This document shows positions 1 to 7,016 of a DNA stretch of 11,366 nt, in pieces (positions within the stretch are counted from its first letter, which is position 1; each line of letters opens with the position of its first letter). Origin of the DNA: Pseudomonadota bacterium (GTDB lineage Bacteria; Pseudomonadota; Alphaproteobacteria; Caulobacterales; Caulobacteraceae); assembly GCA_023434265.1 (NCBI GenBank), contig JAEYTA010000075.1, positions 1 to 11,366 of the forward strand. The letters are read 5' to 3'. The notes under the pieces were generated by a model. That model ran no database searches. It saw nothing but the letters and a program-made list of their open reading frames with translations, and had not been told where the DNA came from. Position numbers and translations under genes: made by a program.

Positions 1-400
1 ACAGGGCCTGCTTCAGCGCCTTCTGACCCGCCGGCCCCGCCGTCGCCGCGGCCCAGGCCAGCAGGCGGTGGGCGTCGAAGGTGTTCCAGATGCGGCTGGC
101 CTCGTCCATGCGCATGTCGAAGCCGACCTCGGAGGCGCGCTCGCGGATCATCGCCCGGCTGGCCGCCGACTGTTCGGGGGTGGAGCCGTATTTGCAGCCG
201 ATGTGCTCGACGATGTTCTCCCCCTCCGGCGCCATGCCGGGGTTCAGCTCGAACGGCCGGAACGCGATCTCCGCCGTGATCCCGTCGGCCGCCAACCGCC
301 CCAGCGCCGTCTCCAGCCCGCCGAGGCCGACGACGCACCACGGGCAGACGATGTCGGAGATGAAGTCGATGTGGAGGGTCTTGGCGGCGGCGGGGGTCAT
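1..400 (-). CDS. DsbA-family (FrnE-like) thiol oxidoreductase, N-terminal part
   Basis: The minus strand reads an open frame from an ATG at 400 to the window edge (133 codons, no stop), so the C-terminal part is missing. A thioredoxin-fold start (KTLHIDFISDIVCPWC) carries a CPWC redox motif at residues 19-22. It is followed by the stretch AFRPFELNPGMAPEG and later WNTFDAHRLLAWA, the pattern of the FrnE / 2-hydroxychromene-2-carboxylate isomerase-like branch of the DsbA family. Members of that branch act as thiol-disulfide oxidoreductases, or have glutathione-linked isomerase folds. There is no signal peptide, so it is probably cytoplasmic, unlike classical periplasmic DsbA. The start is supported by a CGGAG ribosome site (408-412) seven bases ahead. 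The CPWC pair argues for a redox enzyme rather than an isomerase. The family call is firm; the substrate is unknown. Confidence 0.88.
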   Translation of the reverse strand, partial: MTPAAAKTLHIDFISDIVCPWCVVGLGGLETALGRLAADGITAEIAFRPFELNPGMAPEGENIVEHIGCKYGSTPEQSAASRAMIRERASEVGFDMRMDEASRIWNTFDAHRLLAWAAATAGPAGQKALKQAL

Positions 401-407
401 GGCGGGG

Positions 408-430
408 CTCCGGGTTCGCCCATACATAGG
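408..430 (-). promoter_or_regulatory. Ribosome site and tentative -10 of the DsbA-family gene
   Basis: On the minus strand CGGAG (408-412) lies 7 bases before the ATG. CCTATGTAT (422-430) resembles a Caulobacter-type -10 box. No convincing -35 was seen, so the promoter part is tentative. Confidence 0.3.
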
Positions 431-443
431 CCTTCAGCCCCCG

Positions 444-589
444 CCCTTCATCTCATGGCGGCGAGCGTGCCGGTCGGTCGGAGGGAGTCAAGGACGGCCC
501 TCCGGGCCGCCGCGGCGCGGCGCGCCTGCAAGGCGCGTCCTTGACGCCCTCCTCCGCCGACCGGCGATGATCCTGCATGAGAGGAAGGG
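444..589. repeat. Long imperfect palindrome, intergenic repeat element copy 1
   Basis: The left arm (444-496) and right arm (536-589) are inverted copies of each other. The conserved blocks are CGTCCTTGAC.CCCTCC, CCGACCGGC and CATGAGAKGAAGGG. Between the arms are two small perfect hairpins: GGCCC-tcc-GGGCC (496-508) and CGCGCCT-gca-AGGCGCG (521-537, which overlaps the start of the right arm by two bases). The whole could therefore fold as a three-way, cloverleaf-like structure. A second copy of the left arm lies at 1372-1428. No protein-coding gene fits here; open frames through it are chance products of high GC. It is best described as a non-coding, MITE- or REP-like intergenic repeat. I cannot name the family. 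Confidence 0.75.
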
Positions 590-620
590 GTCAGGCCGGG
601 CGCGCGACCTTCGCCCCTCC

Positions 621-662
621 ACCGCTTTGCGGTCCCCCTCCCCATCGCCGCGCGACGAGGAG
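621..662. repeat. Two adjacent hairpins downstream of the SRAP gene
   Basis: ACCGC-ttt-GCGGT (621-633) is a perfect 5-bp hairpin. Next to it CTCCCCATCG (638-647) pairs with CGACGAGGAG (653-662), 8 of 10 positions matching, with a 5-base loop. The pair sits 16 bases past the end of the SRAP gene and may help end its transcript, but there is no T-run. From memory, similar CCCCTCC...GCGGTCCCCCTCCCC hairpin strings are common between genes in Brevundimonas-like genomes. That recollection is unchecked. Confidence 0.45.
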
Positions 663-677
663 GAGACGCCTCACACC

Positions 678-1307
678 TCACCCTTCAGCCGCGCCTCGCG
701 GGGCCGGCTCGGCGACGAGGGTCCCGGCGGGCGGCGGGGTCAGGAGCTGGTCGGCCGGAACCCGGTCCAGCAGCCAGTCGGCCCAGCGGTCGGGCGGCAG
801 GGGGATGACACCGCGGGTGTGGTAGGGCGCCACGTCGGGGCCGGGCTCGGCGGTCAGCAGGGAGAAGGCGGCCTCTCCGCCCGCCTGTTCCGGCGCGCGC
901 CACAGGCAGGCCAGCAGGATCACCGGCGCATCGGCGCCGCGCAGCAGCCAGCGCGTCTTCGGATATCTGTCGCCGGTGAATTCGTAGAAGCCGGAGACCG
1001 GGACCAGGCCGCGCCCGCTGCGCGCGCCATTGCCGAAGCGGCGGCCCTCAGAGCGGAAATTGATCACCGGCCCGCCGCGCCGCTTGCCGCCCGACCGGGG
1101 CGCCGGAAAGCCGAAGCGCATGCGCTCCAGCCACGCCGCCCCCGGCTCCGGGTCGGCGCGGATCACCGGGGCCAGGTCGGTGGGCCGCACCTCGTCGACC
1201 GGCTGCAGGTTGGGCAGGCCGCCCTCGAAGCGCAGCGGCAGGCGGATGTCGGAGAAGGCCTCCACCAGCTGGGTGACGCTGAATCTGGACTGGTAGGAGG
1301 CGCACAT
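678..1307 (-). CDS. SRAP-domain abasic-site DNA-protein crosslinking protein (YedK/HMCES family)
   Basis: The 209-residue product begins Met-Cys, placing the catalytic Cys at position 2 once Met is removed. In this family Cys2 bonds covalently with abasic sites in single-stranded DNA and shields them. Other family landmarks are Asn83 in VINFRSEG, Glu109 in GFYEF (usual form GFYEW) and His163 in PYHTRGVIPL, which correspond to the E. coli YedK residues N75, E105 and H160. The length is normal for bacterial members (about 200-230). The usual H-x-R-M-P motif reads H-T-R-G-V here, a variation next to a key residue. The gene stands alone on the minus strand, with 277 bp of repeat-rich DNA before the DsbA-family gene. 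A -10-like box 8 bases ahead of the ATG and the lack of a ribosome site suggest a leaderless transcript. No alphaproteobacterial LexA box (GTTC-N7-GTTC) was found upstream, despite the family's SOS-associated name. Confidence 0.93.
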   Translation of the reverse strand: MCASYQSRFSVTQLVEAFSDIRLPLRFEGGLPNLQPVDEVRPTDLAPVIRADPEPGAAWLERMRFGFPAPRSGGKRRGGPVINFRSEGRRFGNGARSGRGLVPVSGFYEFTGDRYPKTRWLLRGADAPVILLACLWRAPEQAGGEAAFSLLTAEPGPDVAPYHTRGVIPLPPDRWADWLLDRVPADQLLTPPPAGTLVAEPAPRGAAEG

Positions 1308-1312
1308 GGGAA

Positions 1313-1342
1313 GATGCTAGCGCGGCGCGGCGGCCACCCCAA
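1313..1342 (-). promoter_or_regulatory. Probable promoter of the SRAP gene, likely leaderless
   Basis: On the minus strand GCTAGCATC (1313-1321) matches the Caulobacter-type -10 (GCTAnAnC) closely, and TTGGGG (1337-1342) lies 15 bp upstream as a weak -35. The -10 hexamer ends 8 bases before the ATG, so transcription should start at or very near the start codon. This fits with the absence of a Shine-Dalgarno sequence. Confidence 0.5.
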
Positions 1343-1371
1343 GTTTCCCCGCCCTCAGACGTTCGCACGAA

Positions 1372-1496
1372 CCCTTCACCTCATGAAGGCAAGCCTGCCG
1401 GTCGGTCGCAGGGTGTCAAGGACGGCCCCCAGGAGCGGCCGGTCGTGTCCGCTACCGGACGTTGCGCGATAGTCCTTGGGCTTTGTCGCCGAACCG
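1372..1496. repeat. Intergenic repeat element copy 2, with degenerate right arm
   Basis: 1372-1428 aligns without gaps to 444-500 with 7 mismatches (50 of 57 identical). The matching right arm is eroded: 1472-1496 (GTCCTTG...TCGCCGAACCG) aligns only loosely to 537-564. The interior differs from copy 1 but again holds a hairpin, GTCCG-ctac-CGGAC (1447-1460). The copy has the same orientation as copy 1 and likewise sits just upstream of a minus-strand gene, 65 bp from the SRAP start. The rest of the 320-bp gap between 1307 and 1628 holds the SRAP promoter and the palindromes at 1361-1372 and 1560-1584, and no gene that I can support. Confidence 0.65.
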
Positions 1497-1559
1497 TGTA
1501 GGGTTTCCCCACCGCGAGCCTGGCCTTCCCGCCCCCGAGCGCGTCGCGGCTGAGAGACA

Positions 1560-1584
1560 TTGGTCCACCCCCTTGACCAAGGGG
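1560..1584 (+). promoter_or_regulatory. Two overlapping, mutually exclusive hairpins upstream of the first small gene
   Basis: TTGGTC (1560-1565) can pair with GACCAA (1575-1580). Alternatively CCCCTT (1569-1574) can pair with AAGGGG (1579-1584) around a GACC loop. Both use 1579-1580, so only one can form at a time. The site ends 43 bp before the ATG at 1628. TTGACC (1573-1578) could also serve as a -35, but no clear -10 follows. Function is unknown; it may be an operator or a leader hairpin. Confidence 0.35.
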
Positions 1585-1627
1585 TCGTTCGAACACTCCC
1601 GCTCCAGACCCCCGGAAGTGTTTCGCC

Positions 1628-1825
1628 ATGTCCCGCTATTCCCTGCGCCTTCACCATCTGACCCAGGCCGATCCCGTCGACGAGCCTCTCGACGTCATCG
1701 ACCTCGCCGAGGCCCGCGAGCTGGCCCGCGTGCGCCTGCTGCTGACCCGCGACTACAGCCGCGTCGAACTGCACCACGCCGGCGAGCCGCTCGAGGTGCT
1801 CGAGCGCGACAGCCTGGCCGGTTGA
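1628..1825 (+). CDS. Small conserved-looking protein, paralogue A (65 aa)
   Basis: The product has 65 residues and starts MSRYSLRLHH. It is clearly homologous to the next gene, with about 36 identical positions over 63. The shared blocks are MSRY, LRLH, PVDEPLD, ARELAR, RLLLT, AG and RDS. The predicted layout is a short strand, an acidic turn (DEPLD), a central helix (about residues 23-40) and a C-terminal strand pair, with no signal peptide or membrane segment. GGAAG (1614-1618), 9 bases before the ATG, supports the start. Conservation of the duplicate pair at protein level is the best evidence that it is a real gene. The M-x-RY opening and DE...D..AR pattern recall the small DUF6894 proteins of alphaproteobacteria. 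That assignment is uncertain, and no function is known to me. Confidence 0.75.
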   Translation: MSRYSLRLHHLTQADPVDEPLDVIDLAEARELARVRLLLTRDYSRVELHHAGEPLEVLERDSLAG

Positions 1826-1841
1826 GTCCGCCAGCCCACAC

Positions 1842-1865
1842 TCGATCACCGATGTCGTGATTCGA
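1842..1865 (+). terminator. Hairpin after the first small gene
   Basis: TCGATCAC (1842-1849) pairs with GTGATTCGA (1857-1865) across a 7-base loop, with one bulged base. It begins 17 bases after the stop codon of the first small gene. There is no T-run, so it could be a weak terminator or an operator for the second small gene. Confidence 0.35.
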
Positions 1866-1883
1866 CCTTCGCCTGACGCGGGT

Positions 1884-1900
1884 GTTACATCCGTTACATC
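1884..1900 (+). promoter_or_regulatory. Direct repeat GTTACATC-c-GTTACATC
   Basis: Two perfect 8-base copies with a 9-bp period lie 68 bp upstream of the second small gene. This AT-richer stretch stands out from its GC-rich surroundings. Tandem near-one-turn repeats like this often bind a dimeric regulator, but I do not recognise the motif. Confidence 0.35.
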
Positions 1901-1967
1901 GCGGATCGGGGCCTCGATCGGTCCCGCCGCGCAGGCTGCTCGTCGCTCCAGCCGGGGAGGCTCCGCC

Positions 1968-2159
1968 ATGTCGCGTTACACCCTGCGCCTGCACCGCACC
2001 GGCCGCCCGCCGGTCGACGAACCGCTCGACGCCGCCGACGTCGAACAGGCCCGCGAACTGGCCCGCATGCGCCTGCTGCTGACCCACGAGTTCAGCCACG
2101 TCGACCTGCGCCGGGCCGGCCGCCAGATCGAGGGCTTCAACCGCGACAGCGCACGGTAG
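1968..2159 (+). CDS. Small conserved-looking protein, paralogue B (63 aa)
   Basis: The product has 63 residues and starts MSRYTLRLHR. It is the tandem paralogue of the gene ending at 1825, and most differences are conservative (Y/F, D/E, R/H, L/V, L/I). Purifying-type substitution of this kind suggests both copies encode folded, functional proteins. A strong GGGGAGG ribosome site (1954-1960) lies 7 bases before the ATG, so this start is preferred to the longer in-frame ATG at 1857. The 142-bp gap between the two copies holds a hairpin and a direct repeat, so each may have its own promoter rather than forming one operon. The product is soluble and has no cysteines. It may be DUF6894-like; function is unknown. 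Confidence 0.78.
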   Translation: MSRYTLRLHRTGRPPVDEPLDAADVEQARELARMRLLLTHEFSHVDLRRAGRQIEGFNRDSAR

Positions 2160-2209
2160 CGGCTCCGCCTCTCCCGCCCCCGCTTTTCCTCGCAATTCCT
2201 CCCCGAAAT

Positions 2210-2217
2210 CCTATATC
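2210..2217 (+). promoter_or_regulatory. Probable -10 of the gyrB promoter
   Basis: CCTATATC fits the Caulobacter-type -10 consensus GCTAnAnC except at the first base. It is the most AT-rich spot in the 166 bp between the second small gene and gyrB. A -35 is poorly defined (around 2185-2192). It would give a transcript with a leader of roughly 100 bases. Confidence 0.5.
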
Positions 2218-2228
2218 TTGCGGGCCTC

Positions 2229-2307
2229 GGCGCGGATCGGATTCGCGCCCCGGAAACCGTCCGTTCCAGGCGGTCGCCGAACCGCCCTCCCGGGCCCCCA
2301 GCGGGCC
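2229..2307 (+). promoter_or_regulatory. Structured gyrB leader with three successive hairpins
   Basis: GGCGCG/CGCGCC (2229-2249), GGCGGT/ACCGCC (2269-2286) and GGCCC/GGGCC (2293-2307) are three consecutive perfect-stem hairpins between the predicted promoter and the gyrB ATG. No Shine-Dalgarno sequence is visible before the ATG. High GC alone makes such hairpins likely, so a regulatory role is only a possibility. Confidence 0.3.
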
Positions 2308-2325
2308 GTCTCACCGACCGAATTG

Positions 2326-4745
<2,420 letters not shown>

Positions 4746-4758
<13 letters not shown>

Positions 4759-4789
4759 CGGCGACGGTCAGGGCCGGCCGGCGTCGACG
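4746..4789. terminator. Nested inverted repeat spanning both stop codons of two convergent genes
   Basis: CGTCGACGCC (4746-4755) and GGCGTCGACG (4780-4789) are perfect 10-bp inverted arms. Inside them TGAC (4756-4759) pairs with GTCA (4767-4770). The inner arms contain the gyrB stop (4756-4758) and the opposite-strand stop of the adhesin-like gene (4768-4770). As a result both proteins read Val-Asp-Ala at or near the C-terminus. It probably acts as a bidirectional transcription-end hairpin, although neither side has a T-run. Confidence 0.5.
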
Positions 4790-5202
4790 AAGGCCCTGAC
4801 CGAGGGCCAGGTCGGCGGGTCGGCCCGGGCGCCCTCGCAGGCGATCTGCTTCAGATAGGACGGCATGGTGTTGGCCCGGATCGGCTCCCACTCCGCTCCT
4901 TCCTCGGGGTAGCGGTCCAGCTCGGCCCCGTCGGGGCCCATCTCGACCACCCCGGCCGGCCGCCAGCGGTTGCCGCCGCACTGGAATTCGTAGGTCTCCA
5001 GCGAATGGCTGTAGTCGCCCGGATCGCCGCGCAGCGGCACCATGGCGATGGTGATGGCGGTCGCCCCGCCGCTCTGCACGATGCTGTCGACATCGGCCAT
5101 GAACACGTTGTTGGCGCTCCGCGAATAGGAGTTCCAGTTCTCCGCCGCCGCCGGCCCCGCCGTCGCCGCAAGGGCGAGCGCCCCCGCCAGGATGCACTTC
5201 AT
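4768..5202 (-). CDS. Secreted surface-adhesin-E-like protein
   Basis: The product has 144 residues with a clear Sec signal peptide (MKCILAGALALAATAGPAAA, cleavage likely after Ala20 before ENW). The mature part, about 124 residues, shows the pattern of the adhesin-E-like fold: an N-terminal aromatic/Ser stretch (WNSYSRSANNVFMADVDSI), a central YEFQCGGNRWRP motif (71-82) and a C-terminal ACEG...W. Cys75 and Cys122 may form a disulfide in the periplasm. The family is named after a Haemophilus surface adhesin, but many alphaproteobacterial members are small periplasmic proteins of unknown role, so adhesion is not shown. The start is firm: GGGGAGG (5209-5215) lies 6 bases ahead. It is 65 bp downstream of the methyltransferase on the same strand and may be cotranscribed with it, although the gap holds a small hairpin. 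Confidence 0.7.
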   Translation of the reverse strand: MKCILAGALALAATAGPAAAENWNSYSRSANNVFMADVDSIVQSGGATAITIAMVPLRGDPGDYSHSLETYEFQCGGNRWRPAGVVEMGPDGAELDRYPEEGAEWEPIRANTMPSYLKQIACEGARADPPTWPSVRAFVDAGRP

Positions 5203-5234
5203 GATGACCTCCCCAGATCGTCGTTCGCCATGAT

Positions 5235-5248
5235 GCGCCGACCGGCGC
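5235..5248 (-). terminator. Small hairpin between the methyltransferase and adhesin-like genes
   Basis: GCGCC (5235-5239) and GGCGC (5244-5248) form a perfect 5-bp stem with a GACC loop, 20 bp past the end of the methyltransferase gene. There is no T-run, so it is at most a weak attenuator. Confidence 0.2.
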
Positions 5249-5267
5249 GCTTGGCAAGGGGAGGGGC

Positions 5268-6446
5268 TCAGGCGGCCCGCGGGACCTCGATCCCGGCGCG
5301 CAGCAGCGGCTCGAACAGGCCGGCGGCCAGCCAGCGCACCACCGGCACGGCCACCCCGTCGCCGGTCAGGTGGCAGGCGGCGCTGTACGACGCCGGCAGG
5401 CGATAGTCGTCGGCCAGCCCCATCAGCCGCGCCGTCTCCCGCGCCGTCATCAGCCGCGAGCGCACCTGGCCGCCCTCGACAACCAGCAGGATCTGCCGGC
5501 TGGAGCCGCCGCCGGGCGTGCGCAGGCAGCCGGCCCGGTCGAAGCGCACTTCCGCCCGCTGCGCCTTGCCGCCGTCCGCGGTCGTCCGCGTGCGGCGGTA
5601 CAGCGCTCCCACCCGCCGTACGCCGGCGGCCCGCGCCGCCTCGACCTTGGCCCGGTGGACCGGCGACATCAGCTCGAGCAGCCGCGCCGTCTGAGCCGGC
5701 GAATGCCAGTCCAGGCCCGGCCGGTCGGCCTCGACCACGTCGGCCAGGTCGGCCGGGGCCGCGTCCGGGGCGTCCAGACGCCACCAGACCCCACGCCCGG
5801 CGACCTCCGCCGGCAGCCGCTCCACGGCCCGCCGCAGCGCCGGGGTGTGGAACGGCTCCTCCGGCCCGGGGGCCAGAAGCGCCGGATCGACCGGCACGTC
5901 GCCGCGCGCCCCGACCACGAACAGCCGCGGCCGCGACTGCGCCAGGAACCGGTCGGCGTTGATCACCAGCGCCCCGAAGACGTAGCCCAGCTCGGTCCAG
6001 GCCCGGCACAGGATCTCGAAGTCCCGCCCGCCGCGCGAGGTCAGGGCGCCGCAGACGTTCTCGATGGCCAGCAGGCGCGGCGCCCGTCCCTCGGCCGCCA
6101 GCTCGCGCGCCAGTCCCATGAAGGCGTGGAAGGTCCCCGATCGCGCGCCGCCCAGCCCGGCCCCGGCGCCGGCCAGAGACAGGTCCTGACAGGGGAACGA
6201 CCCCCACATCAGATCGGCCGTCCCCGGCAGGTCGGCCGGGGTCAGGGCGGCGATGTCCCCGACCCTCAGGGCCGCGTCGCCCCAGTTGGCGCGATAGGCC
6301 GCCGCCTTGGCCGGATCGATGTCGTTGGCGAAGCGGCAGTCCCAGCCTCCGCCCAGCCCGGCCCGCACCAGGCCGCCGCCGGCGAAGAACTCGTAGAAGG
6401 CCAGGCGCCCGGACGCGCCGGGTCCGCGAGACGGCGAATCGACCAT
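5268..6446 (-). CDS. Orphan DNA (cytosine-5) methyltransferase
   Basis: The 392-residue product carries the C5-methyltransferase motifs in order: motif I FYEFFAGGG (17-25), which binds SAM; FANDIDPAKAAAYRAN (39-54); motif IV GSFPCQDLS (82-90) with catalytic Cys86; motif VI IENV (128-131); motif VIII QSRPRLF (170-176); a variable target-recognition region about 210-310; motif IX TARETARLMG (334-343); and motif X GDGVAVPVVRWL (362-373). All catalytic motifs are intact. No restriction enzyme gene lies on either side, so it is a solitary methylase, and its target sequence cannot be read from the protein. The start is uncertain: the frame is open to an ATG at 6566, which would overlap the divergent gene. 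ATG 6446 (used here) or 6482 (404 residues) is more plausible, and neither has a good ribosome site. It acts on DNA in the cytoplasm. Confidence 0.92.
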   Translation of the reverse strand: MVDSPSRGPGASGRLAFYEFFAGGGLVRAGLGGGWDCRFANDIDPAKAAAYRANWGDAALRVGDIAALTPADLPGTADLMWGSFPCQDLSLAGAGAGLGGARSGTFHAFMGLARELAAEGRAPRLLAIENVCGALTSRGGRDFEILCRAWTELGYVFGALVINADRFLAQSRPRLFVVGARGDVPVDPALLAPGPEEPFHTPALRRAVERLPAEVAGRGVWWRLDAPDAAPADLADVVEADRPGLDWHSPAQTARLLELMSPVHRAKVEAARAAGVRRVGALYRRTRTTADGGKAQRAEVRFDRAGCLRTPGGGSSRQILLVVEGGQVRSRLMTARETARLMGLADDYRLPASYSAACHLTGDGVAVPVVRWLAAGLFEPLLRAGIEVPRAA

Positions 6447-6488
6447 TCCAGAAGGCTGGGGCACGCGGCGCCGCAAGTCCATCGCGCG

Positions 6489-6503
6489 GAACCGGAGCGG
6501 TTC
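6489..6503. promoter_or_regulatory. Palindrome GAACCG-gag-CGGTTC between divergent genes
   Basis: This 15-bp site has perfect 6-bp arms and lies 18 bp before the plus-strand gene at 6522 and 42 bp upstream of the methyltransferase start at 6446 (6 bp from the alternative start at 6482). Its place between two divergent starts fits an operator serving either or both genes. Confidence 0.4.
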
Positions 6504-6521
6504 GCCGGTCGCTGATCCGCC

Positions 6522-7013
6522 ATGGCTCCGCGTCTCAAGGTCTTCAGCTGGTCCGACGGCTTCCACGCCTTCACCGTGGCCGCGAGCTCGCGGCCCAAGG
6601 CGCTGGCCGCCTGGGGCATGGAGCGCGACATCTTCGCCGGCGGACTGGCGCGGGAGATCAAGGAGGGCCCCGACTACGACGCCGCCCTGGCGCGCCCGGG
6701 CGAAGTCATCGAGCGCGGCCTGGCGGTCGACGTCGGCGAGGTCGCGCCGCGCCGGAAGGCGAAGCCGAAAAGCAAGGCCGAAGGCTCGACGAAACCCGCC
6801 GGCCCGTCGAAGGCCGACCGCGAGCGGGTTCGCGCGCTGGAGGCAGAGCTCAAGACGTTGGAGCGCCAGCAGGGCGCGGCACGTCGCGAGCTGGAGGCCG
6901 AGGCGGCCCGCGTCGCCCGCGCCCTCGACAGCCTTTCGTCGCGTCAGCGCAAGGCGCGCGACCGGCTCCGCGAACGCCTCGAAAAGGCCAGCGCCGCGCT
7001 CGGCGAAGGCTGA
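6522..7013 (+). CDS. Coiled-coil protein, often annotated TolA-like; function unknown
   Basis: The product has 163 residues. A compact N-terminal domain (about 1-72: LKVFSWSDGFHAFTVAASS, then KALAAWG and PGEVIERG) recalls a small family I have seen in Caulobacterales and Sphingomonadales under the name cell envelope biogenesis protein TolA. A basic, low-complexity linker follows (about 77-98, RRKAKPKSKAEG...). The C-terminus (about 100-160) is a highly charged, heptad-rich coiled coil. There is no signal peptide or membrane anchor, so the TolA label probably reflects only the Ala/Lys/Glu-rich composition. The start fits the N-terminal family pattern but lacks an obvious ribosome site. It is divergent from the methyltransferase with a palindrome between them, and its stop lies 4 bp from a stop codon on the opposite strand at 7017-7019. 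Confidence 0.75.
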   Translation: MAPRLKVFSWSDGFHAFTVAASSRPKALAAWGMERDIFAGGLAREIKEGPDYDAALARPGEVIERGLAVDVGEVAPRRKAKPKSKAEGSTKPAGPSKADRERVRALEAELKTLERQQGAARRELEAEAARVARALDSLSSRQRKARDRLRERLEKASAALGEG

Positions 7014-7016
7014 ACC

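Noticed and set aside
1355..1375. A possible LexA (SOS) box before the SRAP gene
   Set aside because: The alphaproteobacterial LexA box is a direct repeat, GTTC-N7-GTTC. The site here is an inverted GTTCG/CGAAC and does not fit on either strand.
81..1472. A 463-codon plus-strand open frame across the DsbA-family and SRAP genes and the repeats
   Set aside because: It lies antisense to two clear genes and runs through both palindromic repeats. It shows no ribosome site and no coherent domain.
444..1496. The repeats as a CRISPR array
   Set aside because: There are only two copies about 930 bp apart, with large palindromic arms, no regular spacers and no cas genes.
1376..1969. A minus-strand open frame opposite the small paralogues, ending within the repeat
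   Set aside because: It is the antisense shadow of the two small genes. The paralogy between those genes is at protein level on the plus strand, and the C-terminal peptide of this frame comes from the repeat element.
5268..7013. A restriction-modification or phage-defence island
   Set aside because: The methyltransferase has no nuclease, helicase or other defence partner in the window, and the neighbouring coiled-coil gene has no nuclease motif.
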